The notes: generated by a model not told the origin, from the sequence alone. Numbered from the stretch's first letter, positions 7,026 to 16,474 are shown. The stretch is DNA of 64,000 nucleotides from Nocardia sp. alder85J (GCF_020176955.2 NZ_JAIUCZ020000004.1:434001-498000); one strand, 5' to 3'. Numbers and translations: made by a program.

Positions 7026-8783
7026 GTGATCACCCGCCTGTCCCACCTGTTCCTGCGCACCCTGCGTGACGACCCCGCAGACGCCGAGGTGCCCAGCCAC
7101 AAACTTCTCGTTCGCGCCGGCTACGTCCGTCGCATCGCGCCGGGCGTCTACTCGTGGCTGCCGCTGGGGCTGCGGGTGCTGCGCCGGGTCGAGAACGTGG
7201 TGCGGGAGGAGATGAACGCCATCGGCGCTCAGGAGATCTCGCTGCCGGCGTTGCTGCCGCGCGAACCGTACGAAACCACCAACCGGTGGACCGAATACGG
7301 TGACGGCCTGTTCCGGCTGAAGGACCGCAAGGGGCAGGACTACCTGCTCGGCCCCACCCACGAGGAGCTGTTCGCGCTCACCGTGAAGGGCGAATACAAC
7401 TCCTACAAGGATCTGCCGGTCACGCTCTACCAGATCCAGACCAAATATCGTGACGAGGGCCGGCCGCGGGCGGGCATCCTGCGCGGCCGCGAGTTCGTCA
7501 TGAAGGATTCGTACTCCTTCGATCTGGACGAGGACGGCCTGAAGACCAGCTACAACGCTCATCGTGAGGCGTATCAGCGGATCTTCGACCGCCTCGGGGT
7601 CAGCTACGTGATCGTCGCGGCCACCTCGGGTGCGATGGGCGGCAGCGCCTCGGAGGAATTCCTCGCCGACAGCCCCGTCGGTGAGGACACCTACGTGATC
7701 TGCCGCGAATCGGGCTACGCCGCGAACGTCGAGGCCGTGGTCACCGCCGCCCCGCCCGCGATCCCGATCGAGGGTCAGGCGGCCGCGCAGGTGCACGACA
7801 CCCCCGACGCCCCGACGATCGCGACCCTGGTGGACTGGGCCAACGCGGCCGGAATCGATCAGGTGCTGGGCCGCCCGGTGACCGCGGCCGACACCCTCAA
7901 GAACGTCATGGTGAAGCTGCGCTACCCGGACGGCAAGACCGAGATCCTCGGCATCGGCGTCCCCGGCGATCGCGAGGTCGACGACAAGCGACTCGGCGCG
8001 GCGGTCGAACCCGCCGAGGTCGAATTGCTGACCGAGGCGGACTTCAAGGCCAACCCCTTCCTGGTGAAGGGCTACATCGGCCCGAAGGGTTTGCTGGACA
8101 ACGGGGTTCGCTACCTGGTCGACCCGCGGGTGGTCTCCGGCAGCGCCTGGATCACCGGCGCCGACGCCCCCGGCAAGCATGTGGTGGGCCTGGTCGCCGG
8201 TCGTGACTTCGCCCCCGACGGCACCATCGAGGCCGCCGAGGTCCGCGACGGCGACCCCTCACCGGACGGCCGCGGCACCCTCGCGGCTGCTCGCGGCATC
8301 GAGATCGGCCACATCTTCCAGCTCGGCTACAAGTACACCGACGCCTTCGAGGTCGACGTCCTCGGTGAGAACGGCAAGCCGATCCGCCTGGTCATGGGCT
8401 CCTACGGCGTCGGCGTCTCGCGCATGGTGGCGGTGCTGGCCGAGCAGATGCACGACGAGAAGGGCCTGCGCTGGCCCCGGTCGGTTGCCCCCTACGACGT
8501 CCACGTCGTCATCGCCAACAAGGACGACGCCGCCCGCGCCGGCGCCGAACAGGTCGCCGCCGACCTGTTCGGCGCCGGTCTCGAGGTCCTCCTCGACGAT
8601 CGCACCGCCTCCCCGGGCGTCAAGTTCAAGGACGCCGAACTGCTCGGCATGCCGCTGATCGTGATCGTCGGCCGCGGCTGGGCCGACGGCAAGGTCGAGG
8701 TCCGCGACCGCTTCGCCGGCACCGCCGACGAGATCCCGGCCGCCGACGCCGTCACCACCGTCCTCGCCAAGGCTCGCCCCTGA
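7026..8783 (+). CDS. proS: Prolyl-tRNA synthetase (bacterial type)
   Basis: 585 residues starting at GTG 7026 (VITRLSHLFLRTLRDDPADAEV is the conserved beginning). The class II catalytic core shows motif 2 TKYRDEGRPRAGILRGREF (residues 139-157) and motif 3 MGSYGVGVSR (457-466). Between them, about residues 225-400, is the INS editing domain that hydrolyses Ala-tRNA(Pro), as in E. coli-type enzymes. The C-terminal anticodon-binding domain ends the protein. It charges tRNA(Pro) with proline in the cytoplasm. Placement after cysG-efpA matches mycobacteria. Confidence 0.98.
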   Translation: MITRLSHLFLRTLRDDPADAEVPSHKLLVRAGYVRRIAPGVYSWLPLGLRVLRRVENVVREEMNAIGAQEISLPALLPREPYETTNRWTEYGDGLFRLKDRKGQDYLLGPTHEELFALTVKGEYNSYKDLPVTLYQIQTKYRDEGRPRAGILRGREFVMKDSYSFDLDEDGLKTSYNAHREAYQRIFDRLGVSYVIVAATSGAMGGSASEEFLADSPVGEDTYVICRESGYAANVEAVVTAAPPAIPIEGQAAAQVHDTPDAPTIATLVDWANAAGIDQVLGRPVTAADTLKNVMVKLRYPDGKTEILGIGVPGDREVDDKRLGAAVEPAEVELLTEADFKANPFLVKGYIGPKGLLDNGVRYLVDPRVVSGSAWITGADAPGKHVVGLVAGRDFAPDGTIEAAEVRDGDPSPDGRGTLAAARGIEIGHIFQLGYKYTDAFEVDVLGENGKPIRLVMGSYGVGVSRMVAVLAEQMHDEKGLRWPRSVAPYDVHVVIANKDDAARAGAEQVAADLFGAGLEVLLDDRTASPGVKFKDAELLGMPLIVIVGRGWADGKVEVRDRFAGTADEIPAADAVTTVLAKARP

Positions 8784-8841
8784 GCGCCAGGTCCCGCTGA
8801 CGCCCGATCGGCATCGGTGCGGCCGCCGAGCAGCGCCACGC

Positions 8842-8864
8842 CGCGGGCCCCGGCCGGGCCCGCG
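8842..8864. terminator. Hairpin between convergent proS and DUF4439 gene
   Basis: A perfect 9-bp G+C stem, CGCGGGCCC / GGGCCCGCG, with a 5-nt loop lies between two convergent genes. There is no T tract, which is common for actinobacterial terminators. It could serve both strands. Confidence 0.65.
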
Positions 8865-8972
8865 AGCGTGATCGGCGGCACGGCAGGTCGTCGCGGCCGT
8901 TTCCGCCCGACCGCGCGGCGCAGGCCGAGATGTCCTGTGCCGGAGGACCGATGGCTGCCGGGGCGGCCGTTG

Positions 8973-9407
8973 TCAGGGCTGCCCGGGGAACGACGCCGTC
9001 GGTGGGTTGACGCCGAGGATCGCCTGCCAGGTGGCCAGGCGGACGGCGCATTCGGTGAGGGCGGTGAGCGCGTTGCGCCGGGCGTCGATGTCGTCGGTGC
9101 GTTCCACGACCGAACGCCAGGCGATCGCTGTATCCGATTCGACCGTGGCGGCCAATTGCGCCGCCGGGATCGGGTCGGTGACCGGGGACGGCGTGGTATA
9201 GGCGGCGGCCGGGCTGGGCACCGTCGCGCCGGAACTCTTCAGGGCGTCGATGGTGGCGTCGCGGCGGGCCCGGTGCGCGGCCGTGTACTCGCCGACGATC
9301 CTGGTGCGCTCGGGAGAGGCGTACGCGGCGACGACGCCGTAGGCGTACACCGCCGCGTATTCGGCGTTCAGGGCGTCGATGAGCGCCTGCTGATCGGTCG
9401 TGGTCAT
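8973..9407 (-). CDS. DUF4439 ferritin-like domain protein
   Basis: 144 residues of two helical pairs separated by a Pro/Ala/Thr linker (SPAAAYTTPSPVTDPIPA). The N-terminal ALIDALNAEYAAVYAYGVVAAY and EYTAAHRARRD patterns resemble ferritin-like DUF4439 proteins such as the M. tuberculosis Rv2844 product. GAGAAGGGAC precedes the ATG. It is probably co-transcribed with the upstream lipoprotein gene, which belongs to the same superfamily. Metal ligands cannot be assigned with certainty, and the function is unknown. Confidence 0.75.
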   Translation of the reverse strand: MTTTDQQALIDALNAEYAAVYAYGVVAAYASPERTRIVGEYTAAHRARRDATIDALKSSGATVPSPAAAYTTPSPVTDPIPAAQLAATVESDTAIAWRSVVERTDDIDARRNALTALTECAVRLATWQAILGVNPPTASFPGQP

Positions 9408-9552
9408 GCGGTCCCTTCTCGGGAGGTGCGGGCACGGCCGAGGGCGTGCCGGATGTTCGCGGGAGGTCGGGAAGTGCGGCCGGACGGCCCGTGGTGGGCG
9501 GCGGCGGACGGCTGCCGCGAGGCGTGCGTGCCCGCCGCCGACCCGTGCCGGT

Positions 9553-10035
9553 TCATCCCAGCAACACCGCCACGTGGGTGGCGCACGACGCGCTGACGGA
9601 GGCCAGCAGCCCGGCGCGGAAGCCCGACAATCCCACGGCCAGATCGGCGGCCGAACGCTGGGAGCCGGTCAGCTGGTCGCGCAGGGCCGTCAGCGTCGGC
9701 GGCGTCGGCGGGCCCGGGACGTCGGTGGGCGGTGGCGTGCGCGAGCTCGGGCGGGTCCCGTCGTGGTAGACGCCGGCGGCGCGATCGATCTCGGTGCGCA
9801 GGGCGTCGGCGTGCTCACCACGCTGGGCGGCGATCAGCGTGAGGGCGGCGGTGTGGTCGGGGGCGAGGGTGGCCGCGGCCTTCGCCCACAGGACATCGGT
9901 TCGGGCCGAGAGTTCTTGTGCCAGTAAGGGATCCGGTGCCGGTGGCGGTTGCTGCCGGAAGCAGCCGGCAGTGCTCGCGGCGGTTGCTGCCACGGCCGCG
10001 CTACCGGCCAGCCGCAGGGCGGCACGACGATCCAT
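9553..10035 (-). CDS. Putative Tat lipoprotein with ferritin-like domain (Rv2843-like)
   Basis: From ATG 10035 the protein (160 residues) opens with MDRRAALRLAGSAAVAATAA and a following lipobox cysteine (TAGC). That combines a twin-arginine-like RR motif, a hydrophobic core and a lipidation site, so an exported, membrane-tethered protein is likely. The mature part is helical (TLAPDHTAALTLIAAQRGEHADAL) and akin to the neighbouring DUF4439 protein. GTG 10068 is an alternative start. The 311 bp between this gene and rimP form a divergent promoter region. Function unknown. Confidence 0.7.
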   Translation of the reverse strand: MDRRAALRLAGSAAVAATAASTAGCFRQQPPPAPDPLLAQELSARTDVLWAKAAATLAPDHTAALTLIAAQRGEHADALRTEIDRAAGVYHDGTRPSSRTPPPTDVPGPPTPPTLTALRDQLTGSQRSAADLAVGLSGFRAGLLASVSASCATHVAVLLG

Positions 10036-10236
10036 GGTGCTGCGGGCGTGGGGAACTGGGGTCGGCACGCGTACATCGTGCCAGTGCCGGGGAGTGCCGG
10101 TCGGCCGAGGTCGGTCCGACACGCGCGCCCCGGCGGGCGCCGATCCCGGCGAACCCGGCGACGCCGCAGGTGAGCCCGTGCGGGTGGTGCGGAAACTCGT
10201 GATCGGCGGCTGGTCCTTTACACTCTTGCAGCGCGT

Positions 10237-10242
10237 TACGCT
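10237..10242 (+). promoter_or_regulatory. Tentative promoter of the rimP-nusA-infB operon
   Basis: TACGCT is the best -10 match in the 311-bp divergent spacer, and would give a leader of about 100 nt before rimP. TTTACA at 10217-10222 and TTGCAG at 10226-10231 are nearby, but neither is at ideal spacing. Confidence 0.3.
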
Positions 10243-10346
10243 AGATCTTCAGCGGAGTATTTCTCCACTGAGCGCGCCGACCGAGCTCGACCAGGACCGA
10301 TACCGACAACTCAAATACGTCACAACTGAACCAGGAGCCGCCCCAC

Positions 10347-10997
10347 ATGCCGATGCCGACCGAGGAAAGGGTGAGCCAGCTCGTTGCTGGGCCCGTCGAA
10401 CGCCGAGGCCTCGACCTCGAGGGCGTGACGATCGTGGCCGCGGGGCCGGCCCGGGTGCAGGTGACCGTCGACAGTGACGAGGGTGTGGACCTGGATGCGA
10501 TCGCCGAGCTGAGCTCGGACATCTCCACCGCCCTCGACGACGCCGGGGACTTCGGCGAGACCCCGTACCTGCTGGAGGTCACCACTCCCGGCGTCGACCG
10601 TCCGCTCACCGCGCCCCGGCACTGGCGGCGGGCCCGCGGCCGCAAGGTCCGCGTAGCCCTGCGCCCGGACGCGGCCGGCACCGGTACCGACGCCCGCTTC
10701 GAGGCCCGGGTCGGCCCGGCCACCGAGACCGAGGTGGCCCTGGTCCCGGCGGGCAGACGAAAACCGCACCTGGTCACCGTGCCACTGGCCGATATCGACC
10801 GGGCCGTGGTGCAGGTGGAGTTCTCGCCGCCGAGCCCGGCGGAGCTGGCACTGACCGGCATCGCGCCCGGCCGGCCCGAACCGGGCGCCGCGGGCGCGGA
10901 CCTCGGCGACGCGGGTCCCGGAGATCCGGACCTCGACGGCGAGGAACGGGAAGCACAACCAGAAGCAGCAGCGCCGACCGAAGGGATCGTGGAATGA
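10347..10997 (+). CDS. rimP: Ribosome maturation factor RimP
   Basis: 216 residues, with AGGAG about 10 nt before ATG 10347. The N-terminal alpha/beta domain (VTVDSDEGVDLDAIAELSSDIS) and the LEVTTPGVDRPL signature are diagnostic of RimP, which assists late 30S assembly. The C-terminus carries an extra acidic Pro/Ala-rich tail (from about residue 165) that standard RimP lacks. The stop overlaps the nusA start in an ATGA, so the two genes are translationally coupled at the head of the nusA-infB operon. Confidence 0.95.
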   Translation: MPMPTEERVSQLVAGPVERRGLDLEGVTIVAAGPARVQVTVDSDEGVDLDAIAELSSDISTALDDAGDFGETPYLLEVTTPGVDRPLTAPRHWRRARGRKVRVALRPDAAGTGTDARFEARVGPATETEVALVPAGRRKPHLVTVPLADIDRAVVQVEFSPPSPAELALTGIAPGRPEPGAAGADLGDAGPGDPDLDGEEREAQPEAAAPTEGIVE

Positions 10998-12022
10998 ACA
11001 TCGAGATCGAAGCCCTCCGGGCGATCGTCGCCGACAAGGGAATCTCGATGGAGACGGTGATCTCCGCGATCGAGTCGGCTCTGTTGACCGCCTATCGGCA
11101 CACCGAGGGCCATCAGCCGAACGCCCATATCGACATCAATCAGAAGACCGGCGTCGTCCGGGTGATGGCACGGGAGGTGGATGCCGACGGCAACACGATC
11201 TCCGAATGGGACGACACCCCGGAGGGGTTCGGCCGGATCGCCGCCACCACCGCCCGCCAGGTGGTGTTGCAACGACTGCGCGACGCGGAGAACGAGAAGT
11301 CCTTCGGCGAGTACGCCACCCACGAGGGCGACATCGTCGGCGGCGTCGTGCAGCGTGACGCCCGGATGAACGCCCGCGGCACGGTGGTGGTGCGGATCGG
11401 CAGCGAGGTGCACGGCACCGAGGGCCTGATCCCGCCGGCCGAGCAGGTGCCCGGCGAGAGCTACGAGCACGGCGACCGGATCAAGTGCTACGTCGTGGGT
11501 GTCTCGCGGGGGCCGCGCGGCCCGCAGATCAGCCTGTCGCGCACGCATCCGAATCTGGTGCGTCGTTTGTTCGCCCTGGAGGTTCCGGAGATCGCCGACG
11601 GCGCGGTGGAGATAGTCGCGGTGGCCCGGGAGGCCGGGCATCGCTCCAAGATCGCCGTACGGTCCAATGTGCAGGGTGTGAACGCCAAGGGCGCCTGTAT
11701 CGGCCCGATGGGCCAGCGGGTGCGCAACGTGATGAGCGAGCTGGCGGGGGAGAAGATCGACATCATCGACCACTCCGACGATCCGGCGACCTTCGTCGGG
11801 AATGCGCTGAGCCCGTCGAAGGTTGTGTCGGTCACGATCGTCGACCCGGAGGCGCGAGCCGCCCGGGTCGTGGTGCCCGATTTCCAGCTCTCGCTGGCGA
11901 TCGGCAAGGAGGGTCAGAACGCGCGGCTGGCCGCGCGGCTGACCGGCTGGCGTATCGATATCCGCAGCGACGCGGCCCCCGATGTGAACGGTTCCACCCG
12001 TTCGGAAGTGCAGCGTAGCTAG
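10994..12022 (+). CDS. nusA: Transcription termination/antitermination factor NusA
   Basis: 342 residues with the usual order: N-terminal RNA polymerase-binding domain (1-115), S1 domain (about 120-195, GTVVVRIGSEVHGTEGLIP), KH1 (GPMGQRVRNVMSELAGEKID) and KH2 (AIGKEGQNARLAARLTGW). The C-terminal acidic repeats of E. coli NusA are absent, as in other actinobacteria. NusA binds elongating RNA polymerase and modulates pausing, termination and rRNA antitermination. The start overlaps the rimP stop. Confidence 0.98.
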   Translation: MNIEIEALRAIVADKGISMETVISAIESALLTAYRHTEGHQPNAHIDINQKTGVVRVMAREVDADGNTISEWDDTPEGFGRIAATTARQVVLQRLRDAENEKSFGEYATHEGDIVGGVVQRDARMNARGTVVVRIGSEVHGTEGLIPPAEQVPGESYEHGDRIKCYVVGVSRGPRGPQISLSRTHPNLVRRLFALEVPEIADGAVEIVAVAREAGHRSKIAVRSNVQGVNAKGACIGPMGQRVRNVMSELAGEKIDIIDHSDDPATFVGNALSPSKVVSVTIVDPEARAARVVVPDFQLSLAIGKEGQNARLAARLTGWRIDIRSDAAPDVNGSTRSEVQRS

Positions 12023-12075
12023 CCGGGGATGACAGGTTGGTAACTTCCAAGAGGGCTGGATGCGGAGATCGGGAC

Positions 12076-12438
12076 ATGGCAGCGGTACAGTGGACGCAGG
12101 CTCAGCACGAGCCCCCGGTTTCCCTGCGCTCCGCGCGGACCGGAACGGCACCGCCCCGGCGGCCCGGTCCGGTTCGCACCTGCATAGGATGTCGGAGGCG
12201 CGAGCTGGCCGCCGCTCTGTTGCGGGTCGTGGCGTGGTCGTCCTCGGGCGACGATGTTGCGGTCGTTCCCGATCCGCGGCACAGACTTCCCGGAAGGGGT
12301 GCGTGGTTGCACCCCTCTTCCGCTTGTCTGAGCACGGCAGAGCGGCGCCGAGCGTTCGGCAGAGCGCTACGAGTGTCCGGAAAACTGGATATCTCAGCCC
12401 TGGAGCACTACCTCGAGAACAGGCACGAGCACTCATGA
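12076..12438 (+). CDS. ylxR: YlxR (DUF448) RNA-binding protein
   Basis: 120 residues from ATG 12076; an upstream TTG in frame is less likely. RTCIGCR at 34-40 and GRGAWLH at 73-79 are the YlxR signature, in a small basic protein conserved between nusA and infB in many bacteria. Recent work on homologues links YlxR to nucleoid association and RNase P interaction; the role here is inferred only from family and position. Confidence 0.9.
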   Translation: MAAVQWTQAQHEPPVSLRSARTGTAPPRRPGPVRTCIGCRRRELAAALLRVVAWSSSGDDVAVVPDPRHRLPGRGAWLHPSSACLSTAERRRAFGRALRVSGKLDISALEHYLENRHEHS

Positions 12439-12552
12439 GCACACCGTGAAGTACCAACGATGATCGACCATCGAAGATAATCGGAGGTCGTGCGGGCTTT
12501 TCGTCCCCCCGCAGGGACGAGCGCCACGCTCGACCTCTCAGTGAGGAGAGCA

Positions 12553-15500
12553 GTGGCAGGCAAGGCCCGCGTGCACGAGTTGGCGAAAGAACTCGGTGTC
12601 ACGAGCAAGGAACTACTCGCACGGCTGAAGGAGCAGGGCGAGTTCGTCAAGTCGGCGTCGTCGACGGTGGAGGCGCCCGTCGCGCGCCGACTGCGGGAAT
12701 CGTTCGCGTCGAAGTCGAACGGTTCCGCGAAATCATCCGGTAAGCCCGGTCAGAACCAGGGACGTCCGGGCCCCCGGCCCGAATCGGGGGCGACGCCCGG
12801 CCCGCGTCCGGGTCCGCGCCCTCCGGCGCCGGTCCCGAACCAGGTCAAGGCGCCCGCGCCGATGCCCGCCGCGGCCGCCGCGCCCGCGGCGCCGACGGCC
12901 CGCCCGGAGACACCGCGCGTCGAGGGCGGCGTGAAGCCCGGTCCGGCGGCTCGTCCGGGCCCGGCGCCGGCGCCCGCGGCTCCGGTCGCTCCCGCGGCGC
13001 AGCATGCGCCGTCCGCGCCCCCGCAGCAGCAGTCCGGCCCGCGGCCGACCCCGGGCGGTCCCCGTCCCGGTCAGCAGCAGCATCCGGGCCAGCAGCAACA
13101 GCCGCGGCCGGCCGGGTCGCAGGGCGGTGGCCAGCGTCCGGGCGGTCCCGGTCCGAAGCCCGGCCCGAAGCCGCCGCGCGTAGGTAACAACCCCTTCAGC
13201 TCCGCGCCCGAGCGGCCGGAGCGGTCCGAGCGGCCCGCGCCGCGTCCGGGCGGTCCCCGTCCGGGTCCGGCCCAGGGTGGCCCGCGTCCAGGCCCGGCCC
13301 AGGGCGGTCCCCGTCCCGGTCCGTCGCAGGGTGGTCCGCGTCCCGGCGCCGGCCAGGGTGGTCCGCGTCCGGGTCCGTCGCAGGGTGGCCCGCGTCCGGG
13401 TCCCGGTGGGCCGCAGGGTGGTCCGCGTCCGGGTGGCCCGCGGCCGAGCCCCGGCTCGATGCCCCCGCGGCCCAATCCCGGTGCGATGCCGTCCCGTACG
13501 GCTCGTCCCGGTCCGTCGGCCGGTGGCCGTCCGGCGCGTCCGGGCGGTGCGCCCGGTGGCGCTCCGCGTCCCGGTGGCGGCGGTGGCGGTTACCGCGGTG
13601 GCGGTGGCGGCCAGGGTGCGCCCGCGGCCGGTGCCGGCGCAGGTGCCGGTGGTGGCGGCGGTTTCCGCGGTCGTCCCGGTGGCGGTGGTGGCGGCGGTGG
13701 CCGTCCGGGTGGTGGCGGTGGCCGCGGCGGTGCCGCGGGTGCCTTCGGCCGTCCCGGTGGCGCGCCCCGCAAGGGCCGCAAGTCGAAGCGGCAGAAGCGC
13801 CAGGAATACGACTCGATGCAGGCGCCCGCCGTCGGCGGCGTGCGGCTGCCACGCGGCAACGGCGAGATCATCCGGCTCGCCCGCGGCGCGTCGCTGTCCG
13901 ACTTCGCCGAGAAGATCAACGCCAACCCGGCCGCACTGGTCCAGGCACTGTTCAACCTCGGTGAGATGGTCACCGCGACCCAGTCGGTGAACGACGAGAC
14001 CCTCGAGCTGCTCGGCGGCGAGATGAACTACGTCGTGCACGTGGTCTCGCCCGAGGACGAGGACCGCGAGCTGCTGGAGAGCTTCGACCTCACCTACGGC
14101 GAGGACGAGGGCGACGAGGACGACCTGCAGGTCCGTCCGCCGGTCGTGACCGTCATGGGCCACGTCGACCACGGCAAGACCCGACTGCTGGACACCATCC
14201 GCAAGTCCAACGTCCGCGAGGCGGAGGCCGGCGGTATCACCCAGCACATCGGCGCCTACCAGGTGAAGGCCGACGTGGGTGGCTCCGAGCGCCTGATCAC
14301 CTTCATCGACACCCCGGGTCACGAGGCGTTCACCGCCATGCGTGCCCGTGGCGCGAAGGCGACCGACATCGCGATCGTGGTGGTCGCCGCCGACGACGGC
14401 GTCATGCCGCAGACGGTGGAGGCCATCAACCACGCGCAGGCCGCCGACGTGCCGATCGTGGTGGCGGTGAACAAGATCGACAAGGAGGGCGCGAACCCGG
14501 ACAAGATCCGGCAGCAGCTCACCGAGTACGGCCTGGTCACCGAGGAGTACGGCGGCGACACCATGTTCGTCGACATCTCCGCGAAGCAGGGCACGAATAT
14601 CGACGCGCTGCTCGAGGCCGTGGTGCTGACCGCGGACGCGGCGCTGGACCTGCGGGCCAACCCGGACCAGGACGCGCAGGGTGTTGCCATCGAGGCGCAC
14701 CTCGACCGCGGCCGCGGCCCGGTGGCCACCGTGCTGGTGCAGCGCGGCACGTTGCGGGTCGGCGACTCGATCGTCGCCGGCGACGCCTACGGCCGCGTCC
14801 GCCGCATGGTCGACGAGCACGGCGCCGACGTCACCGAGGCGTTGCCGTCGCGTCCGGTCCAGGTCATCGGCTTCACGTCGGTGCCCGGCGCCGGTGACAA
14901 CCTGCTCGTCGTCGAGGAAGATCGCATCGCCCGGCAGATCGCCGACCGCCGCAATGCGCGCAAGCGCAACGCGCTGGCCGCACGCAGCCGCAAGCGGATC
15001 AGCCTCGAGGACCTGGATGCCGCGCTGAAGGAGACCAGCGAGCTCAACCTGATCCTCAAGGGCGACAACTCGGGTACGGTCGAGGCCCTGGAACAGGCCC
15101 TGCTGGACATCGAGGTGGGCGACGAGGTGCGGCTGCGGGTCATCGACCGCGGTGTCGGTGGCGTCACCGAGACCAACGTCAACCTGGCGTCCGCGTCGAA
15201 CGCGATCATCATCGGGTTCAACGTCCGGGCCGAGGGCAAGGCGACCGAGCTGGCCAACCGCGAGGGTGTGGAGATCCGGTACTACTCCGTGATCTACCAG
15301 GCCATCGACGATGTCGAGAAGGCCCTCAAGGGCATGCTCAAGCCGATCTACGAGGAGCACGAACTGGGCCGGGCGCAGATCCGGGCCATCTTCCGCTCGT
15401 CGAAGTTCGGTAACATCGCCGGCTGCATGATCACCTCGGGTTCGGTCAAGCGCAACGCCAAGGCCCGGCTGCTCCGCGACAACATGGTGATCGCCGAGAC

Positions 15501-15645
15501 CACCATCCAGTCGCTGCGCCGGGAGAAGGACGACGTCACCGAGGTCCGCGATGGGTACGAGTGCGGTATCACGCTCTCCTACAACGACATCAAGGAAGGC
15601 GACGTCATCGAGGCCTACGAGCTCCGAGAGAAGCCGCGGGACTGA
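12553..15645 (+). CDS. infB: Translation initiation factor IF-2 with long Pro/Gly/Arg-rich N-terminus
   Basis: GTG 12553, preceded by GAGGAGAG, begins the conserved VAGKARVHELAKELGVTSKEL domain. Residues 63-406 are a low-complexity region with many GGPRPGP repeats and poly-glycine. A second IF2_N domain (LARGASLSDFAEKINANPAAL) precedes the GTPase: G1 GHVDHGKT at 536-543, G3 DTPGH from 586 and G4 NKID from 640. Domains II-IV complete the 1030 residues. IF-2 places initiator tRNA on the 30S subunit and promotes subunit joining. Mycobacterial IF-2 is about 900 residues, so the extension is unusually long. Confidence 0.97.
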   Translation: MAGKARVHELAKELGVTSKELLARLKEQGEFVKSASSTVEAPVARRLRESFASKSNGSAKSSGKPGQNQGRPGPRPESGATPGPRPGPRPPAPVPNQVKAPAPMPAAAAAPAAPTARPETPRVEGGVKPGPAARPGPAPAPAAPVAPAAQHAPSAPPQQQSGPRPTPGGPRPGQQQHPGQQQQPRPAGSQGGGQRPGGPGPKPGPKPPRVGNNPFSSAPERPERSERPAPRPGGPRPGPAQGGPRPGPAQGGPRPGPSQGGPRPGAGQGGPRPGPSQGGPRPGPGGPQGGPRPGGPRPSPGSMPPRPNPGAMPSRTARPGPSAGGRPARPGGAPGGAPRPGGGGGGYRGGGGGQGAPAAGAGAGAGGGGGFRGRPGGGGGGGGRPGGGGGRGGAAGAFGRPGGAPRKGRKSKRQKRQEYDSMQAPAVGGVRLPRGNGEIIRLARGASLSDFAEKINANPAALVQALFNLGEMVTATQSVNDETLELLGGEMNYVVHVVSPEDEDRELLESFDLTYGEDEGDEDDLQVRPPVVTVMGHVDHGKTRLLDTIRKSNVREAEAGGITQHIGAYQVKADVGGSERLITFIDTPGHEAFTAMRARGAKATDIAIVVVAADDGVMPQTVEAINHAQAADVPIVVAVNKIDKEGANPDKIRQQLTEYGLVTEEYGGDTMFVDISAKQGTNIDALLEAVVLTADAALDLRANPDQDAQGVAIEAHLDRGRGPVATVLVQRGTLRVGDSIVAGDAYGRVRRMVDEHGADVTEALPSRPVQVIGFTSVPGAGDNLLVVEEDRIARQIADRRNARKRNALAARSRKRISLEDLDAALKETSELNLILKGDNSGTVEALEQALLDIEVGDEVRLRVIDRGVGGVTETNVNLASASNAIIIGFNVRAEGKATELANREGVEIRYYSVIYQAIDDVEKALKGMLKPIYEEHELGRAQIRAIFRSSKFGNIAGCMITSGSVKRNAKARLLRDNMVIAETTIQSLRREKDDVTEVRDGYECGITLSYNDIKEGDVIEAYELREKPRD

Positions 15646-15654
15646 GACGACACC

Positions 15655-15692
15655 CGATCGGTCGTCCTGGCAGGCGCCGGGACGACCGATCG
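15655..15692 (+). terminator. Hairpin after infB
   Basis: A perfect 13-bp stem, CGATCGGTCGTCC / GGACGACCGATCG, with a 12-nt loop begins 9 nt after the infB stop. It is a likely (perhaps partial) terminator or an RNA-stability element inside the operon, since ylxP and rbfA follow closely. Confidence 0.75.
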
Positions 15693-15721
15693 AGTGCGCC
15701 GATTCACGAAGAGGTGAGCTG

Positions 15722-16012
15722 TTGTTCGTGGGAGCGCTGGAATTCGACATCCTGCTCGGCGAAGTGCATTCGCTGAAGGAGAAGCGCTCCGTGATCCGGC
15801 CCGTCATCGCCGAATTACAACGGTTCGGGGTGTGCGCGGCCGAGGGCGGGGAACACGACAGATATCGCCGCACGCTGCTGGGTGTCGCGATGGTCAGCGC
15901 CGAGATGGGACATCTCACGGAGGTGCTCGACCGATGCGAACGCAACGTCGCGGCGCGTCCGGAGTTACAGTTGCTGGCAGTGCGCCGCCGTATCTTCGGG
16001 CCCGAAGATTAG
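15722..16012 (+). CDS. DUF503 (YlxP-like) protein
   Basis: 96 residues. Family members begin FVGALEFDILLGEVHSLKEKRSV, so translation probably starts at TTG 15722 just after GAGGTGAG, with CTG 15719 and GTG 15728 as alternatives. The ending LLAVRRRIFGPED is typical. DUF503 proteins sit between infB and rbfA in many genomes and are presumed to act in ribosome biogenesis; no activity is established. The rbfA start is 15 nt downstream. Confidence 0.88.
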   Translation: MFVGALEFDILLGEVHSLKEKRSVIRPVIAELQRFGVCAAEGGEHDRYRRTLLGVAMVSAEMGHLTEVLDRCERNVAARPELQLLAVRRRIFGPED

Positions 16013-16027
16013 AAGAGGAGATGCGCC

Positions 16028-16474
16028 ATGGTGGATCAGGCCAGGGCACGCCGACTCGCGAAGCGGATTGTGACGATCGTCGGGACGGCGATCGAGCACG
16101 AGATCAAGGATCCGCGGTTGCGTTTCGTCACGATCACCGATGCGAAGGTGACCGGTGACCTGCGGGAAGCCACCGTCTACTACACGGTGATGGGTGAGAC
16201 CATCGATGCCGAGCCGGATTACGCGAGCGCCGCGGAGGGCTTGAAGAAGGCCACCGGCGTGCTGCGCTCCAAGGTGGGCGCGGCCACCGGCGTCAAGTTC
16301 ACCCCGACGCTGGCATTCATCCTGGACACCGTGCCCGATGCGGCACGGCAGATGGAGGAACTGCTCGCCCGCGCCCGCGCGGTCGACGAGCGGGTGGCCC
16401 AAGTGGCATCCGGCGCCACCCATGCCGGGGAGGCGGACCCCTACAAGACCGACGACGGGGATGACGACGACTGA
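16028..16474 (+). CDS. rbfA: 30S ribosome-binding factor RbfA
   Basis: 148 residues with AGAGGAG before the ATG. A KH-like fold is visible from IVTIVGTAIEHEIKDPRLRFVTITDAKVTGDLREATVYYTV, the standard RbfA signature. RbfA binds immature 30S subunits and helps process the 5' end of 16S rRNA, especially in the cold. The C-terminal acidic tail (DPYKTDDGDDDD) is common in actinobacteria. It is followed after 33 bp by nrnA. Confidence 0.97.
   Translation: MVDQARARRLAKRIVTIVGTAIEHEIKDPRLRFVTITDAKVTGDLREATVYYTVMGETIDAEPDYASAAEGLKKATGVLRSKVGAATGVKFTPTLAFILDTVPDAARQMEELLARARAVDERVAQVASGATHAGEADPYKTDDGDDDD

Noticed and set aside
12733..15945. A very long open frame antisense to infB (over 1000 codons)
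   Set aside because: It is a by-product of high G+C codon bias; its sequence is His/Arg/Gly/Thr low-complexity with no domains, and infB on the other strand is certain.
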